From assembly GCF_001280845.1 (NCBI RefSeq), contig NZ_LGHP01000003.1, positions 186,547 through 250,546 of the forward strand: 64,000 bases of DNA, in the 5' to 3' direction. The DNA comes from Bacillus sp. FJAT-28004. GTDB taxonomy: Bacteria; Bacillota; Bacilli; Paenibacillales; Paenibacillaceae. The position numbers were made by a program, and so were the translations under genes. Shown here piece by piece: positions 8,263 through 15,237 of the stretch. Below the pieces are notes generated by a model, which ran no database searches, was not told where the DNA came from, and was given only the letters and a program-made list of their open reading frames with translations. Each line of letters opens with the position of its first letter. Position 1 is the stretch's first letter.

Positions 8263-8466
8263 TCACAGTAAGTACTCTTCCCGAAGGCCGATTTTATGCA
8301 AATAGTCCATGGTAGTTACAATGTCCGCATCGGTTTCATCTTGCGTGTGTATAGCTTCTTCAACCTGATGAGGTAAACCACAGACCCGTTCAGCGAATAC
8401 TTGGCCGTACTCGCAACAGAAGTCATCACGTAGAGTTTCAAGGTCTTTGTTTTGCAGGGTTGTCAT
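8263..8466 (-). CDS. Small acidic protein of unknown function, Fnr-controlled
   Basis: 67 residues from ATG 8466 (GAAGGAG about 8 nt upstream). It is acidic and mostly helical by composition, with no membrane segment. It contains DDFCCEYGQVFAERVCGLP with three Cys, then HTQDETDADIVTTMDYL. I do not recognise the family. It stands alone between terminators and has a perfect Fnr box at exactly -41.5 of a TATATT -10 element, so it should be strongly induced without oxygen. The Cys cluster could bind a metal or FeS cluster, but this is only a guess. Confidence 0.6.
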   Translation of the reverse strand: MTTLQNKDLETLRDDFCCEYGQVFAERVCGLPHQVEEAIHTQDETDADIVTTMDYLHKIGLREEYLL

Positions 8467-8523
8467 AGAAATCACTCCTTCTCTTCTTATGATTTCAATA
8501 TATACTCTTAATGCGTATTAGTA

Positions 8524-8539
8524 TGTGATTTATTTCACA
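8524..8539 (-). promoter_or_regulatory. Fnr box of the 67-residue gene (perfect)
   Basis: TGTGATTTATTTCACA. The minus-strand -10 TATATT lies at 8502-8497, so the box centre is at -41.5 of the inferred start near 8490. Confidence 0.75.
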
Positions 8540-8631
8540 TGATTTTCTACTTAATGTGAGCATTTAATGGCATAAAAACAAAAAGAGGCAAACACGGCAC
8601 TGCACCATTGTCTACCTCTGAATCATTCTAC

Positions 8632-9384
8632 TTAGATGATTTGATCCGCAATATCCAAATATAACTTTCCTACTGTGCTGTCTGCCTTGTAAATGGATGG
8701 CGAATAATCTGGTTCCGAAGGATGATTGTCTGGCGCCCCCAATGGGATTTGGGCAAGCAGCTTTGTCTGCAATTGTTCAGCAAGGGCTGTTCCACCGCCG
8801 CGGCCGAAAACATATTCTTTGGTTCCACATGTATGGCAAGCTAAGTAGGACATATTCTCGATGATGCCCATAATTTCGTGGTTTGTTTGCTTAGCCATTG
8901 AGCCTGCTCTTGCTGCCACGTAGGAGGCGGGTGGATGAGGTGTGGTGACAATAATTTCTTTGCACTCAGGCAGCATTTGGTGCACGTCAAGTGCGATATC
9001 GCCAGTGCCCGGCGGCAAGTCCAAGAGCAGATAATCGATTTCCCCCCAAGCAACATCGGTAAAAAACTGTCCTAGCATTTTACCGAGCATAGGGCCTCGC
9101 CAAATAACCGGTGAATTGTCTTCTACGAAGAAGCCCATTGAGATGACCTTGACGCCATGATTTTCTGCGGGAAGTATCGTGTTGTCCATAATCTTTGGCT
9201 TCGTTTCGATTCCCATCATATCCGGGATACTGAATCCATAGATGTCAGCATCGATGATGCCTACTTTTTTCCCCCGTCTGGCAAGAGCTATAGCAAGGTT
9301 TACCGTTACAGTAGATTTACCTACCCCGCCTTTGCCGCTGGCAATCGCAATAAAGGTAACGTCGGTTCGTTTATGAAATGGAAA
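8632..9384 (-). pseudogene. Mrp/ApbC (NBP35-type) FeS carrier ATPase lacking its 5' end
   Basis: The minus-strand frame is open from 9384 and encodes DVTFIAIASGKGGVGKS, the deviant Walker A motif of Mrp ATPases, followed by IIDADIYGFSIPDMMG and the LLLDLPPGTGD switch. The CHTCGTKEYVFGRGGG segment near the C-terminus is typical. However, no ATG, GTG or TTG and no ribosome site occur between the in-frame TAA at 9387-9385 and the Walker motif. The first ATG (9219) lies after the ATP-binding loop. The N-terminal MIP18-like domain (about 100 residues) is therefore gone. A 5' deletion is the simplest reading; ATT initiation or a sequence error are alternatives. When intact, the family delivers FeS clusters to apoproteins. 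Confidence 0.7.
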
Positions 9385-9410
9385 TTATATCGGTCAACCT
9401 TTTCTGTAGA

Positions 9411-9426
9411 TGTGATGTATGTCACT
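9411..9426. promoter_or_regulatory. Fnr-like box next to truncated mrp
   Basis: TGTGATGTATGTCACT, one mismatch from consensus. It lies immediately upstream of the broken mrp frame and 50 bp from the moeA box; it probably served the mrp promoter. Confidence 0.5.
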
Positions 9427-9460
9427 ATAGAAAGTATCCCAGCATTCAACTTGTTGTGAA

Positions 9461-9476
9461 TGTGATTAATATCACA
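9461..9476 (+). promoter_or_regulatory. Fnr box of moeA-moaA (perfect)
   Basis: TGTGATTAATATCACA. TATGAT at 9498-9503 serves as -10, which puts the box centre at -41.5. Confidence 0.75.
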
Positions 9477-9538
9477 TCTGTACGAGGCGTAAAGCTTTAT
9501 GATTCAATTATTATGGGATGAAGGAAGGACTTTTCAGG

Positions 9539-10825
9539 ATGATCAACAGGAGCCAGAGGTTTGCTCGCAGGGCAGTCAAGGTCGTTCATGCCCAGAGTAT
9601 GATTATGCAGCACGTACAGCAGCTGGACAGCGAGCATGCATACATCGATTCATGTTTATATAGAAGGATTTCGGAGCCATTGCACTCGAAAGAATGTATG
9701 CCTCATTTTCGTCGATCCGGGTTGGATGGATATGCGATTTTGAGTGAAGAAGCTTCATTCGCGACTCCACAAAATCCTACACGCCTTAAGGTAATCGAAG
9801 AGGTGCCTGCAGGAAGTATATCAAGTAAACAGGTGGTTCCTGGAACCGCGATTCGCGTTATGACGGGATCCTCCGTTCCAGATCGAGCGAATGCTGTTGT
9901 CATGTTCGAACAGACTGAAGAGCTCCAAGAGGATGGACAATATTTTATCCACATTAAGCATAAAGTTAATTATGGACAGAACATCGTCAATGTAGGGGAT
10001 GAAATCAAATCAGGGCAGTTACTCATGGGAGCAGGCACCCGGATAGGACCAGGTCAAATCGCTCTGCTCGCGTCATTAGGCTATGAAAAAGTTCCTGTTA
10101 TCCGTCGCCCTGTCGTAGGCGTGTTAACAACTGGAAGTGAACTGATTACGCCTGGTGAACCACTTCTACCTGGGAAAATTCGCAATAGTAATGCCTACAT
10201 GCTTGCGGCGCAAATCGAGCAATATGGTGGTCGCGCGGTCAGGTATGGAACCGCTCCCGATGACATTCGTGAAGTCGCTCGGACGATTCGAACGGCGATA
10301 GAAGAATGCGATATGCTCATTGTTAGCGGAGGTGTCTCCGTTGGTGATTATGATGTGATGGCTGAATTTTTTTCTGCGAAGAATGAGAACGGCATGGAAC
10401 TTCTCTTCAATAAAATTGCCATGCGACCAGGCAGCCCGACTAGCGCGGCGGCAATCAACAAAAAACTTTTGTTCGGTTTGTCTGGCAACCCTGGTGCTTG
10501 CTTCGTTGGTTTTGAACTACTAGTGCGGCCTGCACTGCTTGCCATGCAAGGAATCTCAAGCCCGTTCATTCACACTATCAAAGCGGTAATGGCGGATGAT
10601 TTTGATAAAGGGTGTCCGCACGATCGATATATCAGAGGACATATGACCTTTTCCAATCAGCAAATGAGCGTAAGTGTGTTGAAAAAAAACAGCTCAAGTA
10701 TGCTGGTTTCCATACAAGATGCGAACTGCCTCATCCTGATACCTTCGGGTTCGAAAGGAATTGCTGCAGGTCAGCAAGTAGAGGTTATTCCTCTTCCCTA
10801 TGAAATTACCTTGTGCGGAAAGTGA
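9539..10825 (+). CDS. moeA: Molybdopterin molybdenumtransferase
   Basis: 428 residues from ATG 9539 (GGAAGGA about 9 nt upstream; an ATG at 9518 is the alternative). Blocks typical of MoeA are present: FRRSGLDGYAI near residue 55, GTAIRVMTGSSVPDRANAVV, the central MogA-like domain with GVLTTGSELI and SGGVSVGDYD, and the GNPGACFVGFELLVRPAL segment. MoeA inserts molybdate into adenylylated molybdopterin in the cytoplasm. It is the first gene of an Fnr-controlled unit with moaA (7-nt gap) and supplies the cofactor of the downstream nitrate reductase. Confidence 0.9.
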   Translation: MINRSQRFARRAVKVVHAQSMIMQHVQQLDSEHAYIDSCLYRRISEPLHSKECMPHFRRSGLDGYAILSEEASFATPQNPTRLKVIEEVPAGSISSKQVVPGTAIRVMTGSSVPDRANAVVMFEQTEELQEDGQYFIHIKHKVNYGQNIVNVGDEIKSGQLLMGAGTRIGPGQIALLASLGYEKVPVIRRPVVGVLTTGSELITPGEPLLPGKIRNSNAYMLAAQIEQYGGRAVRYGTAPDDIREVARTIRTAIEECDMLIVSGGVSVGDYDVMAEFFSAKNENGMELLFNKIAMRPGSPTSAAAINKKLLFGLSGNPGACFVGFELLVRPALLAMQGISSPFIHTIKAVMADDFDKGCPHDRYIRGHMTFSNQQMSVSVLKKNSSSMLVSIQDANCLILIPSGSKGIAAGQQVEVIPLPYEITLCGK

Positions 10826-10832
10826 GAGACGA

Positions 10833-11864
10833 ATGATGGAAAATCACAATAAGCAAGCTCCTCAAATCACAGACGCTCTTGGAAGACCGCTTCGGGATTT
10901 ACGTATATCTGTTACAGATCGCTGCAATTTCAGATGCCGATATTGTATGCCCGAAGAGGTGTTTGGCCCCAATTTTCGCTTTCTTCCGCAAGAAAAGCTG
11001 CTTAGCCTTCCTGAATTGGAAAGATTAACGCGGATATTTGTATCGTTTGGTGTTGAGAAAATTCGCATTACTGGTGGAGAGCCGCTGTTAAAGAAAAATA
11101 TTGGCGAAATCATTACCATGATCCGCGATATAGAAGGCGTTAGGGATATTGCTGTTACGACCAATGGATCACTGCTGAAACAAAAGGCAAGGGAATTAAG
11201 AGACTCCGGGTTAGAGCGTATCACAGTAAGTCTGGATAGTCTGAATGATGAGCGATTTGGCGTTATGAACGGGAGAGGATTTCCGGTAAAAGGGGTGCTG
11301 GAAGGCATCGATGCCGCGGCTTTGGCAGGATTATCCGTGAAGGTGAATATGGTTGTCCAAAAGGGCGTTAACGATCAGGATATTATCCCCATGTCCCAAT
11401 ACTTCCGGGAGCGCGGGCATATTTTAAGATTCGTTGAATTTATGGATGTTGGAAATAGCAACGGATGGAATTTGAAGCATGTCGTGCCCAGCAAGCAGAT
11501 TATTGAAATCATTCATAAAGAGATGCCGCTGGAACCGGCGGAATCAAATTATTTTGGCGAGGTTGCAACGAGGTATCGTTATCAGGGATCCCAAGATGAA
11601 ATCGGCTTGATATCCTCCGTAACCCAAGCATTTTGCGGAAGCTGTACACGAGCTCGACTTTCTGCGGAAGGGCATCTGTATACTTGTTTGTTTGCTTCAG
11701 ATAAGACAGATGTGCTAAGTGTAATGAGAGCCGGTGCTAGTGATGCCGAAATAAGATCATTAATTGCAGAAGTTTGGGGGAAGCGCCAGGATCGTTATTC
11801 TGAAACGCGACTTACGCAAACGACACCCGTGCCGAAGGTTGAAATGTCTCATATAGGTGGTTAG
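10833..11864 (+). CDS. moaA: GTP 3',8-cyclase
   Basis: 343 residues from ATG 10833. A radical-SAM motif CNFRCRYC (C31, C35, C38) holds the first [4Fe-4S] cluster. The C-terminal half has the MoaA-specific second cluster region with CGSCTRARLS and a later Cys (YTCLFA). MoaA makes 3',8-cyclo-GTP, the first committed step of molybdopterin synthesis, with MoaC. It follows moeA by 7 nt. moaB, moaC, moaD and moaE are not in the window, so they must lie elsewhere. Confidence 0.92.
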   Translation: MMENHNKQAPQITDALGRPLRDLRISVTDRCNFRCRYCMPEEVFGPNFRFLPQEKLLSLPELERLTRIFVSFGVEKIRITGGEPLLKKNIGEIITMIRDIEGVRDIAVTTNGSLLKQKARELRDSGLERITVSLDSLNDERFGVMNGRGFPVKGVLEGIDAAALAGLSVKVNMVVQKGVNDQDIIPMSQYFRERGHILRFVEFMDVGNSNGWNLKHVVPSKQIIEIIHKEMPLEPAESNYFGEVATRYRYQGSQDEIGLISSVTQAFCGSCTRARLSAEGHLYTCLFASDKTDVLSVMRAGASDAEIRSLIAEVWGKRQDRYSETRLTQTTPVPKVEMSHIGG

Positions 11865-11880
11865 TGTGATGTATCGCACA
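11865..11880 (+). promoter_or_regulatory. Fnr box of the first hemerythrin gene
   Basis: TGTGATGTATCGCACA, one mismatch, overlapping the moaA stop. TATACT at 11902-11907 is the -10, so the box centre is at -41.5. Confidence 0.7.
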
Positions 11881-11952
11881 GCGAGAACCTGTATATGGAG
11901 CTATACTAAAGACATAAAGCAAAATGTAATGAGAACTTGGGAGGGATTCGGA

Positions 11953-12495
11953 GTGGAGGTAAATGACTTAATCTACAATTCAGGGCTCGCTGCTTCAAAC
12001 TCGGCTGCGCTTACTTTTGCAACAGACCGTTTAAAGGAAGAGCATGAAAAATTACGAAGTCAATTAAGGATTCTCGAAACGAATGCCAAAGAAGTGATCT
12101 TGATCGCTGATACAGCAAAAGGTTTGCAAATTCTTCAGCAACTAAGGACTCAGACCGCTCAATTTGAGAACGAACTGGAGCAGCATTCAGAATGGGAGGA
12201 ACAGGAATTGTTCCCCTTTCTATTGGCATATTTCCACCGTCAACCGGCTCCATCTATCATGCCTTCCTTCTGGGTTCTGGAAAAGGATCACCAGTTAGGC
12301 GTTTCGTTTATTCAATCGTTCAACGAGGCCGTTAATGAAGTAACTCCTTTAGTCAATAAAAAACGGTTAGCAGAAACTGCCTCGCATCTCGTACAGGCAT
12401 GCTTGATATTGAATGACCACTTCACGATGGAAGAGAAGCTTATATTACCCTTAACCGAGGAAGTGATGACGGATCTGGAACACTTTTTCTCATAG
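11953..12495 (+). CDS. Hemerythrin-domain protein
   Basis: 180 residues from GTG 11953 (GGGAGGGA 6 nt upstream; longer in-frame starts overlap moaA and the promoter). Two repeats of the di-iron ligand pattern are visible: EEH...EQHSEWEEQELFP and KDH...NDHFTMEEKLILP, i.e. a four-helix hemerythrin fold with H, HxxxE, H and HxxxE. Such proteins bind O2 or NO. The setting next to molybdenum-cofactor genes, Ric and nitrate reductase suggests protection from NO made during nitrate use. It is paralogous to the protein at 22.2 kb, which has the same GTG start arrangement. Confidence 0.82.
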   Translation: MEVNDLIYNSGLAASNSAALTFATDRLKEEHEKLRSQLRILETNAKEVILIADTAKGLQILQQLRTQTAQFENELEQHSEWEEQELFPFLLAYFHRQPAPSIMPSFWVLEKDHQLGVSFIQSFNEAVNEVTPLVNKKRLAETASHLVQACLILNDHFTMEEKLILPLTEEVMTDLEHFFS

Positions 12496-12756
12496 GAGAT
12501 GGATCATATGAAATTATTTCTATTTATTTCTTATTAGAGATTCCAACAAGTCATAATTGGTTTATCGGCGCGATGACGGTACCTATGGTTTAATTACAAC
12601 AGCATAAAGCATAACATGAGTATTATGTGGCGACCATCTCACGGCAATCAGTCAGAGAGAGGTCGCCATATTTTTATGGCAATTTAGCCGTAGATTTGAA
12701 TAAGCGCATGTATAAAGCAGCCTTCATAAAAGACAATAGAGAATCATTTTCACAAA
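12496..12756 (+). other. Intergenic stretch with possible gene remnant
   Basis: After the hemerythrin gene, AGGAGATGGATCATATG starts a 9-codon ORF (MKLFLFISY). A shifted frame then continues as EIPTSHNWFIGAMTVPMV before a stop at about 12590. This looks like a short scrap of a membrane-protein gene, but I cannot name it. A terminator follows (12625-12675), then AT-rich sequence up to the ric promoter. Confidence 0.3.
12625..12675 (+). terminator. Intrinsic terminator after hemerythrin gene
   Basis: ATG-TGGCGACC on the left pairs with GGTCGCCAT (12661-12669), with one bulged T, followed by TATTTTTAT. Confidence 0.7.
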
Positions 12757-12772
12757 TGTGATGACTATCACA
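12757..12772 (+). promoter_or_regulatory. Fnr box of ric (perfect)
   Basis: TGTGATGACTATCACA. TATAGT at 12794-12799 is the -10; the box centre is at -41.5. Confidence 0.75.
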
Positions 12773-12840
12773 AACTCTTTTACAATGCTCAGGTATAGTT
12801 GATATCGGGTAGAAACACAAATGATTTGGAGGGTTTTATC

Positions 12841-13527
12841 ATGGGAATGAACATTCAATTAATGCACAGCGTAGGAGATATTGTAACGAACTATCCCAAA
12901 ACAGCTGAGGTGTTCAAGGAATTCCGCATTGATTTTTGCTGCGGGGGCAATAAATCGCTTCTTCAAGTGATTCGCGACCAAGACATCGAGGAGGAGATAT
13001 TGTTAAAAAGTCTCAGAAAGGCGGCGGTATCCTCGAAATCCAAGGACTTGAACTGGAATGAATTAAGCTCGAGTGAATTAATTGATCACATCGTTAGCAT
13101 CCATCATGGTTATTTGAAATCTGCACTGCCGCAAATAAGTGAATATGTGAAAAAGGTGGCTCGCGTGCATGGACCGAATCACACTGAACTCTTCCAAGTG
13201 CACCAATGGTTCGAAACTTTGCGAAGCGATATGGAGCACCATATGGAAAAGGAAGAGCTGGAAGCTTTCCCTGCTGTGATTGCCTATGAAAATGATCCGA
13301 CGGAAGCAAAGCGGGATCGTCTACTAGAAATTCTGAACACGCTGGAGCAAGAGCATGAAGGCTCAGGTGATCTATTAAAACAAATCCGGGAGATCACAGG
13401 CGACTACGAGCTGCCAAAGGATGCCTGCACAACGTTTCAGCTCACGTTTTTGAAGCTAGAGGAACTGGAATCGGATATGTTTCAGCACATCCATTTAGAG
13501 AACAATATACTTTTTAATCGCGCTTAG
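12841..13527 (+). CDS. ric: Iron-sulfur cluster repair di-iron protein (RIC/ScdA/YtfE)
   Basis: 228 residues from ATG 12841 (GGAGGG about 8 nt upstream). The N-terminal ScdA_N domain carries DFCCGGNKSL (C33, C34), and a hemerythrin-like domain follows with His/Glu ligands (HHGYLKS, HHMEKEELEAFP, QEHEGSGD, HIHLENNILFN). RIC proteins restore FeS clusters damaged by NO or peroxide in the cytoplasm. It has its own promoter with a perfect Fnr box. It fits an island that makes NO from nitrate and relies on many FeS proteins. Confidence 0.92.
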   Translation: MGMNIQLMHSVGDIVTNYPKTAEVFKEFRIDFCCGGNKSLLQVIRDQDIEEEILLKSLRKAAVSSKSKDLNWNELSSSELIDHIVSIHHGYLKSALPQISEYVKKVARVHGPNHTELFQVHQWFETLRSDMEHHMEKEELEAFPAVIAYENDPTEAKRDRLLEILNTLEQEHEGSGDLLKQIREITGDYELPKDACTTFQLTFLKLEELESDMFQHIHLENNILFNRA

Positions 13528-13561
13528 CGAATGGTCATTGTCTTAAAAGGGGGAAGTATCT

Positions 13562-13902
13562 ATGTTCAGGCTTCCGCTGTTGTTCATAGTGACTGGGATT
13601 CTCAGTTTTCTAGGATTTCACGTGCTATACCTGTTTTCTCTGGGATCATGGATAGGAGAGCCTCCCATTAGGCGGAATCGTTATCGCCTTGATGCTGGCT
13701 ACACCTATTATTTACGAGATCCACTTGAGAGATATATGTAAGCACCGTCATAAAGGCAGCCCGGGCTCCGGGATTCGCTGGACGATCTACAGCACTGGGC
13801 ATAGGTATAAATAGCATGTTATTGGTTTGGATTGGCGGATGCCTGCTTTCGGTAGGTTCACTGCTGTATATGAGTTTAATCGCCCGTGTATTCGTACGTT
13901 AA
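13562..13902 (+). pseudogene. Decayed integral membrane protein gene
   Basis: GGGGGAAGTATCT precedes ATG 13562. Frame 1 runs 59 codons and starts like a membrane protein (MFRLPLLFIVTGILSFLG, then a second hydrophobic run to FSLGSW). The hydrophobic reading then moves to another frame (LPLGGIVIALMLATPIIYEI) and again to a third that ends with MLLVWIGGCLLSVGSLLYMS and a stop at 13902. Three consecutive hydrophobic pieces in different frames point to a frameshifted and shortened gene rather than chance. The original was probably a multi-span membrane protein of the NO/nitrate island; I do not name it. Confidence 0.5.
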
Positions 13903-13925
13903 GTATGAATCGCATTGTGGTGGCT

Positions 13926-13972
13926 ATGGCTTTCCCTGAGATCTAACAAGATCTGAAGGAAAGCCATTTTTA
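13926..13972 (+). terminator. Intrinsic terminator
   Basis: ATGGCTTTCC (13926-13935) pairs with GGAAAGCCAT (13958-13967), with an inner AGATCT/AGATCT pairing, followed by TTTTATTT. Confidence 0.85.
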
Positions 13973-14114
13973 TTTGTCAAATCCATGACAACTGAAAAGG
14001 TGTGCTGAAGATCACATTCACGAAGGCTGCTTATACGTATATTAGAAACAAGATCGTTGATCATTGCGATTTATTTCAAATTGTCACGGGTAGTTCGATT
14101 TAAATCGGGTTCAT

Positions 14115-14130
14115 AGTGATTTTTCTCACA
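14115..14130 (+). promoter_or_regulatory. Fnr-like box of the nitrate reductase operon
   Basis: AGTGATTTTTCTCACA, one mismatch from TGTGA-N6-TCACA. TTTAAT (14153-14158) can serve as -10, which gives a class II spacing near -41.5. The stretch 13973-14114 before it holds nothing I can name. Confidence 0.6.
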
Positions 14131-14196
14131 GAGCGCAGTGGTCAACTCATGGTTTAATGATTTAGGAGATCGAATAGTGAAGGGGCAAAGATAAAT

Positions 14197-15237
14197 ATGG
14201 ATCGAGCATTCGCGTCAAAATTCGCCAAATGTGTCTTTATCGCAGTTTGTGGTTTAGTGATTCTCATGGGAATCGGATCAAGGCTTTTTACACACATTGA
14301 CTTGGCTCTATATGGATATATGGTAGGTACTGTCGTTTTCATCTGCGGTTTCTTCTATCGTTTTATTGCTTGGGGAGAACGGCCGCCTGCCAAAATCATT
14401 TTGAAGAAAGGCATTAAGCTATTGCTGCGAAAAAGTACGCCAAAGACAACTACGGAGCATTTGGTTACCTATCGCTTTATTTGGAATCGCGGGTGGTACC
14501 GCTGGTTACAACACGTTCTTCTTGGTTGGGGTTGCATTCTATCAGCCTTCGTGACTTTCCCCCTTGTGTTCGGCTGGATGTACTTCACGATGGGAGAGAA
14601 TGGAACTTATACAGTCGTTGGTTTCGGCATCGACATCATGCGGATTAAAGCGGATGGGCTTCTTGGGTTTCTCTTCTACAACGCATTAAATATTACAGCC
14701 TTCATGGTTATCGGCGGCGTATGCATGGCGTTATACCGCAGACTTAAGAATATGCAGGCACGTGCTGAACAAACGCTAATCTATGATTTTCTGCCGCTGT
14801 ATATGCTTCTATTCGTAAGCTTAACAGGATTGCTGCTCACCTTCTGCAATATATTCCTTCATGGCTATGGGCACTCGGTTGTAACGTTAGTCCACCAATG
14901 GGCCGTGATCGTGACTTTGATTTATATCCCTTTCGGTAAATTGGCACATATTCCATTCCGTCCAATGAGCGTGTTTGCCAGAAATTATCGAGAGCATTAC
15001 GCCGAGCAAGCGACGAAAAGCTGCAGGGTTTGCGGAAATGGCTTTGTATCGGTCGAGCAATCCAATGACGTCATCGACGTGTTGAAAGTAAACGAAATTG
15101 AATTCAAAACAGAAGAGGGCTATCACCTGGCTGAGCTTTGCCTGCCATGCCGCCGGAAATACAGAATGTCCCGCTTTACCGGAATACCGACCCATCAGAT
15201 TCGTGTGAAGGAGGCCAACCAAAATGCCAAAGGATAA
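14197..15237 (+). CDS. NarI-like membrane cytochrome b with C-terminal CxxC pairs
   Basis: 346 residues. Two N-terminal membrane helices (about 10-30 and 42-60) are followed by a loop and four more helices. Several His lie in or near helices (LQHVLLGWG, FLHGYGHS, TLVHQWAV) and the segment FGKLAHIPFRP closely resembles the haem-binding end of NarI/DsrM-type quinol-oxidising cytochromes. After the last helix comes a soluble tail with CRVCGNGF and, about 55 residues on, CLPCRRKY, a likely zinc or FeS knuckle that NarI lacks. It probably oxidises menaquinol and passes electrons to the soluble subunits. First gene of the operon; overlaps the next by 14 bp. Confidence 0.7.
   Translation: MDRAFASKFAKCVFIAVCGLVILMGIGSRLFTHIDLALYGYMVGTVVFICGFFYRFIAWGERPPAKIILKKGIKLLLRKSTPKTTTEHLVTYRFIWNRGWYRWLQHVLLGWGCILSAFVTFPLVFGWMYFTMGENGTYTVVGFGIDIMRIKADGLLGFLFYNALNITAFMVIGGVCMALYRRLKNMQARAEQTLIYDFLPLYMLLFVSLTGLLLTFCNIFLHGYGHSVVTLVHQWAVIVTLIYIPFGKLAHIPFRPMSVFARNYREHYAEQATKSCRVCGNGFVSVEQSNDVIDVLKVNEIEFKTEEGYHLAELCLPCRRKYRMSRFTGIPTHQIRVKEANQNAKG

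Noticed and set aside
14041..14100. Additional Fnr box near TTTCAAATTGTCAC
   Set aside because: Only one half-site fits; the spacing does not give TGTGA-N6-TCACA.
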